A model generated the notes under the pieces. It was not told where the DNA came from. It saw only the letters and a program-made list of their open reading frames with translations, and did no database searches. A program made the position numbers and the translations under genes. 64,000 nt of DNA from Candidatus Rubrivivax defluviihabitans (lineage in GTDB: Bacteria > Pseudomonadota > Gammaproteobacteria > Burkholderiales > Burkholderiaceae_C). Location: the NCBI GenBank assembly GCA_016709385.1, contig JADJMW010000002.1, positions 1-64,000 on the forward strand, in the 5' to 3' direction. Numbering within the stretch: the first letter of the stretch is position 1; every line of letters begins with the position of its first letter. Positions 9,285-18,071 of the stretch are shown one piece after another.

Positions 9285-9911
9285 TCAGCGCCGGGCGCTC
9301 GCCTCGGCGGGGAACATCATCGCCTCGACCAGGCCGCACAAGGCGTGGCCGAGCACGATGTGCCCTTCCTGGATCTTGGGCGTCTCGCGCGAAGGCACGC
9401 GGATGCACAGGTCGCACAGGCCTTCGATGGCCTCGCGCTGGTTGCCCGTCATGCCCACCGTCACCAGCCCCGTTTCGCGGGCCGCCTTCAGGGCGCGCAG
9501 CACGTTGGGCGACCGGCCCGAGGTGGAGATGCCCACCAGCACGTCGCCCGGCCGGCCGAGCCCGCGCACCTGGCGCTCGAACACCCGTTCGTAGCCGTAG
9601 TCGTTGCCGATGGCGGTGAGCACCGAGGTGTCGGTGGTGAGCGCCACCGCGGCCAGCGGGCTGCGGTCGAAGTGGAAGCGGCTGACGAATTCGCCGGCCA
9701 GGTGCTGGGCATCGGCGGCACTGCCGCCGTTGCCGCAGAACAGCACCTTGCCGCCGCGGCGCAGGGCTTGCACGCAGGCCTGCGCCACCGCGGCCACCAC
9801 GGCCTGCAGTTCGGCGTCGGCCGACATGGCCGACAAAGTCTCGCGGCTGCGGTCGATCTCGACCTTCACGCGGGCGGCCGCTTCCTGGGAGGTCATCGTC
9901 ACAGTCGCCAT
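9285..9911 (-). CDS. gmhA: Sedoheptulose 7-phosphate isomerase
   Basis: SIS-domain isomerase with VLFCGNGGSAADAQHLAGEF, the fingerprint of GmhA, plus GISTSGRSPNV and a C-terminal ETPKIQEGHIVLGHALCGLVE. It converts sedoheptulose 7-phosphate to D-glycero-D-manno-heptose 7-phosphate, the first step of the heptose branch. ATG at 9911 overlaps the kinase gene by 13 bases; the internal ATG at 9896, just past the kinase stop, is an alternative start. Length of 203-208 residues is normal. Confidence 0.9.
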   Translation of the reverse strand: MATVTMTSQEAAARVKVEIDRSRETLSAMSADAELQAVVAAVAQACVQALRRGGKVLFCGNGGSAADAQHLAGEFVSRFHFDRSPLAAVALTTDTSVLTAIGNDYGYERVFERQVRGLGRPGDVLVGISTSGRSPNVLRALKAARETGLVTVGMTGNQREAIEGLCDLCIRVPSRETPKIQEGHIVLGHALCGLVEAMMFPAEASARR

Positions 9912-10930
9912 CCTTCCGTTCCGTGTTTGCTGAAATGGCAGCCGCCGGCCTGGCCGCCCAGGGCCTGCAGGGCCCGGAGGGCTTCCATGCGCCGGGGCGG
10001 GTCCACCAGGAAGAACATGAAGCCACCGCCGCCGGCGCCCGACACCTTGCCGGCGCGCGCGCCGGCGCGGCACGCCACTTCGTAGGTTTCGTCGATCTCG
10101 GGGTTGGACACCTGCCGTGCCAGGCGCTTCTTCGACTCCCAGCCGGCACGCATGGACTCGGCCAGGGCTTCGAAGTCGCCCTTGAGAACGGCTTCCTTCA
10201 TGGCCACGGCTTCGCGCTTGAGCGCGAAAGAGGCGTCCAGGCTGGCCTGCGCCTTGTCTTCGACGTTCTTCTTCTGCTCGCTGATGATGGCCGCCGACTG
10301 GCGCGAGACACCCGTGAAGTACAGCACCAACGAGGCTTCGAGCTCGGTGAGGATCCAGTTCTTGATGCGCAGCGGGTTCACCACCACGCGCTCGTCGGCG
10401 TAGAACTCCATGAAGTTCACGCCGCCGAAGGTGGCCGAATACTGGTCCTGGCGCCCACCCGCCAGGCCGACGTCGACGCGCTCGATGTCGTAGGCGATGC
10501 GCGCGATCTCGTATTCGCCCAGCGGCAGGTTCAGGTATTCCACGAAGGCCTTGATCATGGCCACCACCAGGGTGGAAGAAGAGCCCAGGCCCGAACCGGC
10601 GGGGGCCTCCGAGAAGGTGGTGAGCCTCACGGACAGGGGCTCGCCGCCGCGGAAGTCGCGCACGATGCGGTTGTAGACCCCCTTGTGCAACTGCAGTTCG
10701 TCGGCCAGGGCCAGGTGGTCGGTGGCCGCCGCGGTGAAGGACTGTTGCTGGTCGGTGGCGACGAGTTCGAGCCGGCCCGCGGGCAGCGGGTCGATCATGG
10801 CGTAGGCGTACTTGTCGATGGCGGCATTGAGCACGTAGCCGCCGTGCAGGTCGCAAAAGGGCGAGACGTCGGTGCCGCCGCCGGCCAGCCCCAGGCGCAA
10901 GGGGGCGCGCGCCCGGACACGGGGTTTCAT
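9899..10930 (-). CDS. hddA: GHMP kinase, D-glycero-alpha-D-manno-heptose 7-phosphate kinase (HddA-like)
   Basis: GHMP-superfamily kinase: N-terminal RARAPLRLGLAGGGTDVSPF, ATP-binding AGSGLGSSSTLVVA, and late GKVSGAGGGGFMFF. With 343 residues and the GmhA/GmhB neighbours it fits HddA, which phosphorylates heptose 7-phosphate at C1 on the way to GDP-heptose, rather than the bifunctional HldE of ADP-heptose. That makes this a dedicated GDP-type heptose route, usual for S-layer or capsule glycans. It is the first gene of the minus-strand heptose block; about 140 bases separate it from the next glycosyltransferase. Confidence 0.87.
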   Translation of the reverse strand: MKPRVRARAPLRLGLAGGGTDVSPFCDLHGGYVLNAAIDKYAYAMIDPLPAGRLELVATDQQQSFTAAATDHLALADELQLHKGVYNRIVRDFRGGEPLSVRLTTFSEAPAGSGLGSSSTLVVAMIKAFVEYLNLPLGEYEIARIAYDIERVDVGLAGGRQDQYSATFGGVNFMEFYADERVVVNPLRIKNWILTELEASLVLYFTGVSRQSAAIISEQKKNVEDKAQASLDASFALKREAVAMKEAVLKGDFEALAESMRAGWESKKRLARQVSNPEIDETYEVACRAGARAGKVSGAGGGGFMFFLVDPPRRMEALRALQALGGQAGGCHFSKHGTEGWRL

Positions 10931-11073
10931 GCGGGGTTGCTTTCTGTGGCGGTCGTGGGTGTCAAGACGCGGCTGCTGCGGCGCGTGTGGCGGAGTGCCA
11001 TGCCGGCCCTTCGACGGTTATAGCGGGTCTGGCCGTGCCGGGGCATGCTTGCCCGGCCCGCCCGTGGCGCACG

Positions 11074-12378
11074 TCACGCCATTGCGGGCTGGCCGCGGTG
11101 CGCCGCCAGGGCGCGCGAATAGACACCTTCGTAGGCTTCGACGCTGCGCGTCCAGGTGCGCTCGGCGGTCACGAAGGCACGCCCTTGGGCGCGCAACCGG
11201 TCGGCCAGTTCCGGGGCATCGTGCAGTTGCACGATGCGCTCGGCCAGGGCCGCGGCGTCGTCGGCGGCGAAGAGCAGGCCGGTGCGACCGTCGTCGATGA
11301 GTTCGCGGTGGCCGCCGACGTCGGACGCCACCACCGGCAGGCACTGCGCCATGGCCTCCAGCGGCTTGAGCGGCGTCACCAGTTCGGTCAGGCGCATGCG
11401 CTTGCGTGCGAAGACCAGCGCGTCGATGAGTGCGTAGTAGTCGTGGATGGCCGCGTTGGGCACGCGGCCCGTGAACACCACCTTGTCTTGCAGGCCGAGC
11501 TCGGCCACCAGCGCGCGCAGGTCGGCTTCGGCCGGACCGCCGCCCACCAGCAACAGCCGGGCTTCGGGGATGCGCTGCAAGACCTGCGGCAGCGCGCGCA
11601 GCATCACGTCGATGCCTTCGTAGGCATAGAACGAGCCGCAGAACCCCAGCACCCACTTGCCGGCGAGACCCAGCGAGTCGCGCAAGCCACCTTCGGCCCT
11701 TTGCACGGGCTGGAAGCGGTCCACGTCCACCGCGTTGGGGATGAGCGTGATGCGATCGGCGGCGATGCCGCGGCGGGTCATCTCCTGGCGCAGGCCGTCG
11801 CAGATGGTGGTCACCTGGTCGGCCTGCCGGAGTGCCTGCGTCTCGTGCCAGCGGGTCAGGCGGTAGCGCAGGCCCCCTTCCTGCGTGGAGCCGTGGTCGA
11901 CCGCGGCGTCTTCCCAGAAGCCGCGCACCTCGTACACCACCGGGATGCCGAGCTCGCGGCCCACCTGGATGGCGGGGTGGGCATTCAGCGAGGGCGAGTG
12001 CGCGTGCAGGATGTCCGGGCGCTCCTGCAGCGCCAGTTCGTGCAGACGCTCGCGCGTGGCGTGCATCTCCAGGAACGGCCACAGGGGTGTGCGTGCCAAT
12101 GCCGACGCTTGGAACGGTGTACGCCAGAAGGTGAAGCCGCCCACTTCCTCGGAAGCTGCACCCGAAGCAGCCGCGTCGACATGGCGGGGCGTCGTGAGCT
12201 GCACCGTGTGCCAGCCCCGGGCGCGCTGCGCCCGCAGGATGGCCATGGAACGGAAGGTGTAGCCGGTCTGCAGCGGCAGCGAATGGTCGAACAGGTGAAG
12301 GATCTTCACTGGACGGGGTTGTTGGAGGCGGTCGTCGGAAACGCTCCTGATGAGCGTCGAATTCTTGGCATCGGCCAT
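11074..12378 (-). CDS. Family 4 glycosyltransferase, exosortase A-associated
   Basis: GT-B enzyme containing VKILHLFDHSLPLQTGYTFRS, a start typical of the PEP-CTERM/exosortase A-associated glycosyltransferase family (TIGR04063 from memory). It continues with LHAHSPSLNAHPAI, VYEVRGFWED, LIPNAVDVDRF, FCGSFYAYEGID and LKPLEAMAQCLPVVASDVGGHRELI. Family homology begins at a GTG at 12309; an in-frame ATG at 12378 gives 23 extra residues and neither has a clear ribosome site. It is intact. Probably adds one sugar of the repeat unit. Confidence 0.86.
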   Translation of the reverse strand: MADAKNSTLIRSVSDDRLQQPRPVKILHLFDHSLPLQTGYTFRSMAILRAQRARGWHTVQLTTPRHVDAAASGAASEEVGGFTFWRTPFQASALARTPLWPFLEMHATRERLHELALQERPDILHAHSPSLNAHPAIQVGRELGIPVVYEVRGFWEDAAVDHGSTQEGGLRYRLTRWHETQALRQADQVTTICDGLRQEMTRRGIAADRITLIPNAVDVDRFQPVQRAEGGLRDSLGLAGKWVLGFCGSFYAYEGIDVMLRALPQVLQRIPEARLLLVGGGPAEADLRALVAELGLQDKVVFTGRVPNAAIHDYYALIDALVFARKRMRLTELVTPLKPLEAMAQCLPVVASDVGGHRELIDDGRTGLLFAADDAAALAERIVQLHDAPELADRLRAQGRAFVTAERTWTRSVEAYEGVYSRALAAHRGQPAMA

Positions 12379-12721
12379 TGTGGGCTTGCACGCTGGCCGG
12401 ATTGGCCATGCAGGTGCGAGCGGCGTCGACTTTGCCGCGAAGCTGGGCAAAGAAACGGAGTCAAAACTGATGGGGGGTCAGGTCTTGAATTTTAAGTACT
12501 GATAGGTGGTGGGTCAGGCCTTCAATTTTAAGATGCCTCAGGGAAGCACCGGGGCCGAGGTCAGGCCCTGGGTTTTGGGTCCACCCACGCTGAAACCGGC
12601 ACCGACGGCTTTCAGGCGCGGAAAGCCCTGGTCGCTAATGAAGACCTGCCCCCCCGCTTCGGTGGGCACTTGGCCTTCGGAGTCCCTTCCCTTCTGGGAG
12701 TTTGGCTTGTCCAATCCACCG
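12379..12721. repeat. Gene-free stretch with three copies of the GGGGTCAGGTCTTG repeat
   Basis: This 343-base gap holds one good copy of the palindromic repeat half-site (12474-12496, GGGGTCAGGTCTTGAATTTT), a diverged copy at 12510-12532 and a weaker one at about 12556-12580. All point the same way. No convincing gene lies here; the open frame starting at 12506 is only an extension of the downstream metallo-hydrolase. No promoter was identified. Confidence 0.7.
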
Positions 12722-14121
12722 ATGCTCCTGAGCTTCACCCACCACGGTGCCGTGGACGGCGTCACCGGCTCATGCCACCAACTCACGCTGCCCGATGGGC
12801 AGTCGGTGCTGGTCGACTGCGGCCTGCTCCAGGGCGCCGAGACCTCGCCCGACGGCGCGGGCGCCAACCAGCTGGAGATCGGCTTTGCGCTCGACAAGGT
12901 GCGGGCCTTGATCGTCACCCACGTGCACATCGACCACGTCGGCCGCATTCCCTACCTGCTGGCGGCCGGCTACACGGGGCCCATCTACTGCAGCGAGGCT
13001 TCGGCGCTGCTGCTGCCGCTGGTGCTGGAAGACGCGCTGAAGGTGGGCTTCACGCGCAACCAGGCGCTCATCCAGCGCGTGCTGCGGGTGCTGCGGCAGC
13101 GCATCGTGCCGCTGCCCTACAAGCATTGGCAGACGGTGATCGCCGGCACGCCGGGGCTGCGCGTGCGGCTGTCGCCGGCCGGGCACATCCTGGGCTCGGC
13201 CTACGTGGAGCTGGACGCGCAGCTGGGGCCGGGGCAGAAGCAGCGCGTGGTGTTCTCGGGCGACCTGGGCGCGCCCTATACGCCGCTGCTGCCGGCGCCC
13301 AAGGCACCCATGACCGCCGACGTGGTGGTGCTGGAAAGCACCTACGGCGACCGCAACCACGAGCCGCGCAAGCAGCGCCGCCAGCGGCTGCAGGCGCTGT
13401 GCGAACACGCCTTCGGCAACCGCGGCACGCTGCTGGTGCCGGCGTTCAGCATCGGCCGCACGCAGGAACTGCTGTACGAACTGGAAGAGATCATCCACCG
13501 CCACCGGCAGCGGCCGGCGGCACTGGGCCTGGCCTGGGCGAGGTGGACGTGATCGTCGATTCGCCGCTGGCGGCCGATTTCACCGCCGGCTATGCGCAGC
13601 TGAAGTCGCACTGGGACAAGGAGGCGCGCCGCAAGCTGGCGGCCGGGCGCCACCCGCTGGCCTTCGAGCAGCTGACCACCGTGGCCGACCACGGCGCGCA
13701 CCTGCGCATGGTGGAAGCGCTGGCGCGCAGCGCGCGGCCGGCGATCGTGATCGCGGCCAGCGGCATGTGCAGCGGCGGGCGCATCGTCAACTACCTGAAG
13801 GCGATGCTGGGCGACGCGCGGCACGACGTGCTGTTCTGCGGCTACCAGGCCGCGGGCACGCCGGGGCGCGACATCCAGACCTACGGGCCGCGCGGCGGCT
13901 GGGTGGAACTGGACGGCCAGCGATTCGACATCCGCGCGGGCGTCCACACCCTGGGCGGGTTCTCGGCGCACGCCGATCAGTCGGGCCTGCTCAATTTCAT
14001 CGGCCGCATGCGCACCCCGCCGAAGCAGGTGCGGCTGGTGCATGGCGACGACGAAGCCAAGCGTACGCTGGCGGCGCTGCTGCGGCAGCGGCATCCGGGG
14101 GTGGAGGTGGTGGTGCCGTAG
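12722..14121 (+). CDS. MBL-fold beta-CASP metallo-hydrolase, probable RNA-processing exonuclease (frame broken)
   Basis: Starts MLLSFTHHGAVDGVTGSCHQL and has the zinc motif THVHIDHVGRIPYL, then GHILGSAYVEL, VFSGDLGAPY and VVLESTYGDRNH. The beta-CASP part has VPAFSIGRTQELLYEL, PAIVIAASGMCSGGRIVNYLK and the C-terminal GGFSAHADQSGLLNF, as in YSH1/CPSF73-like and RNase J-like nucleases. The frame is lost at about 13528-13534; the next frame resumes with GEVDVIVDSPLAADFT. Restoring a single base in the repeated GGCCTG run rejoins it. Likely a cytoplasmic ribonuclease; substrate unknown. Confidence 0.82.
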
Positions 14122-14222
14122 GGCGCGAAGGGGTCGGTGTTCGGGTCATTGACCGACGACGATGCGCGGCGGGTGTCGAGTTGGGGGCAGTCCCAGAGTA
14201 AGCGGCATCCCGCGCCGTGATG

Positions 14223-14456
14223 TCACCCGATCGCAGCGCCCAACGCACCCTGCCAGTCGACGATCAGGGCTTCGGCGAATGCCAACGGCTGTCGCACCTG
14301 GCTCGTGATCGCCATGATGACGACGTCTCGCCGATGCTCGCCGTAGTCGCTGCTCGACACGACCACGGCAGGCCGCTTCTTCAAGCCCGACTGGTCGGTG
14401 AACGGAAACGGTACCAACACCACATCGCCGAAGGTGAACCTCGAAACGGGCGCCAT
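14223..14456 (-). CDS. Truncated MazF/PemK-like toxin
   Basis: Begins MAPVSRFTFGDVVLVPFPFTDQSG and continues KKRPAVVVSSSDY and DVVIMAITSQVR: the N-terminal SH3-like core of MazF/PemK endoribonucleases. Family members are about 110 residues; this one stops at 77, right after DWQGALGAAIG, where the conserved C-terminal strand (typically with Lys-Pro and Ile-Ala-Thr) should follow. No continuation was seen in the other two frames, so it looks truncated rather than simply frameshifted. Pairs with the small upstream antitoxin gene, three bases away. Confidence 0.68.
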   Translation of the reverse strand: MAPVSRFTFGDVVLVPFPFTDQSGLKKRPAVVVSSSDYGEHRRDVVIMAITSQVRQPLAFAEALIVDWQGALGAAIG

Positions 14457-14459
14457 GGG

Positions 14460-14660
14460 TCACATCTTGTCGTAAGCCGCATCCTCGTCGTTTTCCCACA
14501 CGGCGGCAAAGCTGGCCTCGCCGGCTTTCGCCGCGGCAAGCGTGAGACCCCGTTCGTCGTCGCGAGCGCGCAGGAAATCAACGAAATCCTCCACCTCCGC
14601 CAGGCGCTGCGGCGGAAGTTGCTTGATCTTCTCGATCAGTGCCTGTTCGCTTGCTGCCAT
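14460..14660 (-). CDS. Small antitoxin, DUF2281-like
   Basis: A 66-residue protein with LPPQRLAEVEDFVDFLRARDDE, typical of small DUF2281 antitoxins that bind the toxin with an extended acidic C-terminus (here SFAAVWENDEDAAYDKM). Immediately upstream of the MazF-like gene, in the usual antitoxin-first order. If the partner toxin is inactive, this is an orphan antitoxin. Confidence 0.65.
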   Translation of the reverse strand: MAASEQALIEKIKQLPPQRLAEVEDFVDFLRARDDERGLTLAAAKAGEASFAAVWENDEDAAYDKM

Positions 14661-14770
14661 CCCACCGACTCCTTCCGGCTCCGTTTCGCTTGCTGCGCCG
14701 ATCGTACTGGTCCCGCTCCGTCGTGATGAATGTATCTGTTTGAATGTACCTTCTCGGCGGGGTCGGCGGA

Positions 14771-14842
14771 CGAAGGCGGGGTCACGAAGGCGGGGTCAGG
14801 TCTTGCCTTTCGAAGGCGGGGTCAGGTCTTGCCTTTTGCCCC
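14771..14842. repeat. Tandem copies of the GGGGTCAGGTCTTGCC repeat
   Basis: Three directly repeated starts of the form CGAAGGCGGGGTCA begin at 14771, 14785 and 14811; the last two run on into AGGTCTTGCCTTT. Good half-sites are at 14792-14810 and 14817-14840. Head-to-tail orientation and unequal spacing separate this from the inverted pairs at 18042 and 40016. Confidence 0.8.
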
Positions 14843-14897
14843 CCCAGGTCTTTTCCCATCAACGCTACAGCCCGGCACTGCGCCTACACTGCGCCGC

Positions 14898-15215
14898 ATG
14901 AGGTTGACCCTGCAGGAGCGCCATGCCATCGCCGAGGCAGCACGGGCCACGCTGGCAGCGGGCACGCAGGTGTCGCTGTTCGGGTCTCGCACCGACGACC
15001 AGGCGCGCGGCGGCGATATCGATTTGCTGGTGGAAACACCGCTGCCGATGTCCGCGGCCGAATGGGTGGCGCGACGCCAGGCCTTCGTGGCGCGCCTGTA
15101 CAGGCTGCTGGGCGAGCGGCGCATCGACGTGGTGATTGCCTGCCCAGCGGCTGCCGACACACCCCCCGTGGTGGCTTCCGCGCGCCGCCAGGCCGTGGAG
15201 CTGGTGCGAACATGA
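14898..15215 (+). CDS. MNT-type minimal nucleotidyltransferase, antitoxin of a HEPN/MNT pair
   Basis: A 105-residue protein with LFGSRTDDQARGGDIDLLVE, the GSx(n)GDxD nucleotidyltransferase core, and a later aspartate in RRIDVVIA. Such proteins neutralise HEPN toxins, in studied cases by AMPylating them. It overlaps the next gene by four bases (ATGA), so the two are co-translated. The ATG at 14898 is chosen as nothing conserved lies upstream. Intact. Confidence 0.82.
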   Translation: MRLTLQERHAIAEAARATLAAGTQVSLFGSRTDDQARGGDIDLLVETPLPMSAAEWVARRQAFVARLYRLLGERRIDVVIACPAAADTPPVVASARRQAVELVRT

Positions 15216-15666
15216 CAGCGCCACCGGTGGACCGGCTGGCATTGGCGCGCTGGGAGGCCGATCGCCACGCCGCGGTGCTGGACGATGCGCTGGCGCGCTG
15301 GCGGGCCCTGCCTGCGCCCAGCCTGGAAGCGATCGAGTCCGACCCGGCCTTGCGCCAGCTCACCGACCAGATCCTGTTCCGCTTCATCAAGCTGCAGGAC
15401 ACGATGGGCGAACGCCTGATACCCGGCACCCTGGGTTGGCTGGTGGAGCCTTCGAGGACTGGCCGATGCGCGACAGGCTCGACCGGCTCGAAAAGCTCGG
15501 CTACCTCGACGTGGAGGCCTGGCTGCGCTGGCGTGAAATCCGAAACCGGCTGGCGCATGAGTATCCCGATGCTCCCGAGCTGCGCCATGCCCAGTTGCTT
15601 GCGGCCATTGCCGGTGCGGCCGACATTCTTGCGGCCTATCGGCTCTGGGCGGGACGGCTGCCGTAG
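15212..15666 (+). CDS. HepT-like HEPN toxin (frame broken)
   Basis: The first 80 residues (MTAPPVDRLALARWEAD..., then FRFIKLQDTMGERLIPGTLGW) match HepT-type HEPN proteins. Near 15447-15450 the frame is lost; in the next frame the rest continues as FEDWPMRDRLDRLEKLGYLD and ends with IRNRLAHEYPD. This carries the HEPN RNase motif R-x4-H-x-Y. One base restored after GTGGAG joins the halves into a protein of about 150 residues. Either a sequence error or a toxin knocked out by mutation while its antitoxin stays intact. Confidence 0.72.
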
Positions 15667-15743
15667 TCTGAAGTCGATCGGGAGCAGTGGGCCGGCAACG
15701 ATGCGTGGGCGTTGGGAGTCGGGAGACGATCCGCCGAGCGTGA

Positions 15744-15770
15744 GGCCTTGAAATTCAAGACCTGACCCCA
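15744..15770. repeat. Palindromic repeat copy supplying the vapC stop codon
   Basis: Reads GGCCTTGAAATTCAAG followed by ACCTGACCCCA on the plus strand, i.e. the GGGGTCAGGTCTTG half-site on the minus strand. The TGA within TCTTGA is the stop codon of the VapC-like gene, whose last four residues GVRS are encoded by the repeat. Confidence 0.8.
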
Positions 15771-16198
15771 TTCGCCTCACGGAACGGGTTGACGATGGTG
15801 AGCGATTCGATCTGCTGGCCGTGCTGCAGGTCTTCGCTCAGCAGCTTGGTGCAACCGGCGGTCAACGCTGCGGCGATCACCAGTGAATCGTAGAAGCCGT
15901 AGCGCCATCTCGCCCGGATGCCCAGCGCGCGGTGAAAGAGATCCAGGCTGGCGCCCACTTGCAGCAGCGGCGCCAGAACGGCGTCGAGATAAGCCTGCGC
16001 CTGCTCTGGCGTGAGTGGCACCCGTGCCTTGCTGGAGATGACGTTCAGGCATTCCTGCACCACCTGATAGCTGATGCAGGCGTTTCGGGTGCGCAACGCC
16101 TCGCTCACGATGTCGCCGGCAAGGGCATGTTTGCGTGGGTCGGTGGCGTCGAGGTGATAGATGAAGACGTTGGTGTCGATGAAGATGCTAGCGCTCAT
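15755..16198 (-). CDS. vapC: PIN-domain toxin, VapC-like
   Basis: PIN nuclease with the first acidic residue in IFIDTNVFIYHLD, a second in SYQVVQECLNVI, and YGFYDSLVIAAALTAGCTKLLSEDL carrying the later aspartates. Such toxins cut tRNA or rRNA. About 147 residues, normal. The final GVRS and stop come from an inserted palindromic repeat, so the native C-terminus was probably replaced or extended by a few residues. The start overlaps the antitoxin gene, giving the classic vapBC order. Confidence 0.85.
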   Translation of the reverse strand: MSASIFIDTNVFIYHLDATDPRKHALAGDIVSEALRTRNACISYQVVQECLNVISSKARVPLTPEQAQAYLDAVLAPLLQVGASLDLFHRALGIRARWRYGFYDSLVIAAALTAGCTKLLSEDLQHGQQIESLTIVNPFREANGVRS

Positions 16199-16409
16199 TC
16201 ATCTCTTCCCGGCCGAGCTTGCGGCCCACCTGAAGCTGGCCCCGCAACTGCGCCATCACTTCGTCGCAGCGCTGCAGGCGTTGCTGCGCTTGCGCGTAGT
16301 CGGCCAGCCAGCGCCGGAATTGCTCGTTGAGCGTGGTGTGCTCGGCGCGCGCGCGTTCCCGGGCGGCCTCGATGAGGCGCTCGTCGGCGCTGAGGGTGAT
16401 GTTTTTCAT
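16188..16409 (-). CDS. vapB: VapB-like antitoxin
   Basis: Starts MKNITLSADERLIEAARERARAEHTTLNEQF, a ribbon-helix-helix type DNA-binding N-terminus seen in many VapB antitoxins, then a charged C-terminal helix that would contact the toxin. Overlaps vapC by 11 bases. The start at 16409 is chosen from the conserved beta-strand; seven more residues are possible from 16430. Confidence 0.75.
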   Translation of the reverse strand: MKNITLSADERLIEAARERARAEHTTLNEQFRRWLADYAQAQQRLQRCDEVMAQLRGQLQVGRKLGREEMNER

Positions 16410-16503
16410 CGGATTGGCCTGCGGGAGCACACTGTCGCAGTGTACGCACGATTCGTGCGATCAGAAGTCACAGCGGGATCAAGTCACAGTGATCTTCACT
16501 CTG

Positions 16504-16530
16504 GAGCCTTCAAATTCAAGACCTGACCCC
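16504..16530. repeat. Palindromic repeat copy
   Basis: GAGCCTTCAAATTCAAGACC followed by TGACCCC: a minus-oriented copy of the GGGGTCAGGTCTTG repeat, downstream of nothing and upstream of the short hypothetical gene. Shares the inner CCTTCAAATTCAAG with copies at 16900 and 18106. Confidence 0.75.
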
Positions 16531-16629
16531 AACGCGGCTTGTAACGCCGGGTAATGTTGCCTTGAGCCCGAACCGGTTCGGTCGAAAGGATGGAAAGCCG
16601 CCCGCCCCCCAAGCAATGGAGCCCCATCC

Positions 16630-16863
16630 ATGATTGAGCCGGTACACCATGACTTGTTCACCAGGCGCGCACTGGGCGCCTATACGCAATCCTGCGGCGC
16701 CCATGCCAATGCATTGCTCGCCATGAGCGGCGCCGACACGGACACAATGGGCCGGCACTATGTCGTGCTTCGCGACGGAAGCATCGACATCTGCGCGGTC
16801 TACCGTGTCCGCAACGACGGAAGGCTGAAGCGACTCAAGCGCTGGCCGGCCGAAGTCGGCTGA
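16630..16863 (+). CDS. Hypothetical protein, 77 residues
   Basis: Small open frame between two palindromic repeats with a GGAG eight bases before the ATG. The product (MIEPVHHDLFTRRALGAYTQ...) is not recognised. It has a central stretch GRHYVVLRDGSIDICAVYRV that could be a beta-hairpin and a basic end. No signal peptide or membrane segment. It may be a real small gene of the accessory island or a remnant. Confidence 0.4.
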   Translation: MIEPVHHDLFTRRALGAYTQSCGAHANALLAMSGADTDTMGRHYVVLRDGSIDICAVYRVRNDGRLKRLKRWPAEVG

Positions 16864-16873
16864 CAAGGCACTT

Positions 16874-16922
16874 GGGATCAGGTCTTCAGTTTTGAGGCCT
16901 TCAAATTCAAGACCTGACCCCA
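16874..16922. repeat. Inverted pair of palindromic repeats ending the glycosyltransferase gene
   Basis: A diverged plus-oriented half-site (GGGATCAGGTCTTCAGTTTT) is followed by a good minus-oriented half-site (CCTTCAAATTCAAGACC then TGACCCC). The second half supplies the last four residues, GVRS, and the TGA stop of the glycosyltransferase at 16907-18071. It could also fold as a hairpin in RNA. Confidence 0.78.
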
Positions 16923-18071
16923 AGCTCACGGTCGTACAGCGCTTGGTAGGCCGCCACCATGGCCTGCAGGCTGAATCGGCGCTCCACCTCGGCGCGGCCG
17001 GCGCGGCCCATGGTGGCTGCGCGCGCCGGGTCGGTGGCCATGCGCACCAGGGCCTGGGCGAGTGCGTCCACGTCGTCGGGCGGCACCAGTGCGCCGGTGC
17101 GGCCGTCGTCGACCAACTCGGCATTGCCGCCGACCCGGGTGGCGATCACAGGTAAAGCCGTGGCCATGGCTTCCAGGATGGTGTTGGAGATCCCTTCGGC
17201 CAGCGAGGGCAGCACGAAACAGTTCAGGCCGCGCATCACGTCGGGCACGTCGGCCCGTTCGCCGGGCAGCCAGGCCAGGGCGCCGGCGCCTGCTTCGTCC
17301 AGGATGGCCTGGGCATGGGCTCGCAGCGGGCCCCCGCCCACCATCACCAGGCGGGCGGGTACCGCGCAAGGCGGGAGCCAGTTCGAGCGCGCGCACGAAG
17401 GCGCGGGCCAGCAGCGTCTGGTGCTTGACGGTCTGCATGCGGCCGACGGTGCCGATGAGCCAGTGGTCCGACGCCGCGAACGGCGCACCGGCGATCGGCA
17501 CGGCTCCCTTCGGCGCGGGCGCAAAGCGTTCGGCATCGACGCCGTTGTAGATCTGCTCGATGCGCTCCTGCGCGATGCCCACGGGCCCCTGCAGATAGCC
17601 GGCCAGGTCGCGCGACAGCGCCACGTAGCGCTGCACGAAGGGCGAATACAGCCGGCGCACGCGCTGGTAGTGGCGGCTGCTGCCGTCCAGGTCGTCCACG
17701 TCGCGCCCGTGCTCGCCGTGGATGCGCACCGGCACGCGCGCGGCCCAGGCGGCCGGCTGCATTTCCAGCGCAGCCAGGTTGCGCGTGTGCACGATGGCCG
17801 GGCGGTGCTGGCGCAGCAGGCGCCACAACTGCGGGTAGAGCTTCGCGCCGTGGCCCGGCGGCTTGTGCAGGGCGATGCACTCGACGTCGCCATGCTGAAG
17901 GCGCTGGCGGAAGTCCGTCACCTCGGTCAGCGCCACCACCATGTGGCGATACGCCGACCGCGGCATGTGGTTGATGAGGTTGACGACGCCGTTTTCCAGG
18001 CCACCGGTGTCGAAGCGGTGGACGATGTGCAGAACCAACGCGGGGTCAGGTCTTGCCGTTTGCCTATTCAT
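16907..18071 (-). CDS. Family 4 glycosyltransferase, XrtA-associated (stp2-like; frame broken; both ends in repeats)
   Basis: GT-B enzyme with VLHIVHRFDTGGLENGVVNLINHMP, the start of the exosortase A-associated family known as stp2 (TIGR03088 from memory), IYNGVDAERFAP, and the donor region LPSLAEGISNTILEAMATALPVIATRVGGNAELVDDG. The two parts are in different frames. An extra C in the C-rich run at 17351-17361 explains the break (...LRGT joins ARLVMVGGG). The first codons (MNRQTARPDPA) and the last (GVRS-stop) lie inside palindromic repeats; native ends may be altered. The conserved sequence starts at about 18032. Confidence 0.8.

Noticed and set aside
12506..12721. An earlier start for the metallo-hydrolase at 12506
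   Set aside because: The extra 72 residues are encoded partly by palindromic repeats and match no MBL protein; the conserved start MLLSFTHHGA is at 12722.
14771..14842. CRISPR-like direct repeats
   Set aside because: Only three copies, unequal 14- and 26-base spacing, no spacer of uniform size and no cas genes. They belong to the palindromic repeat family seen elsewhere.
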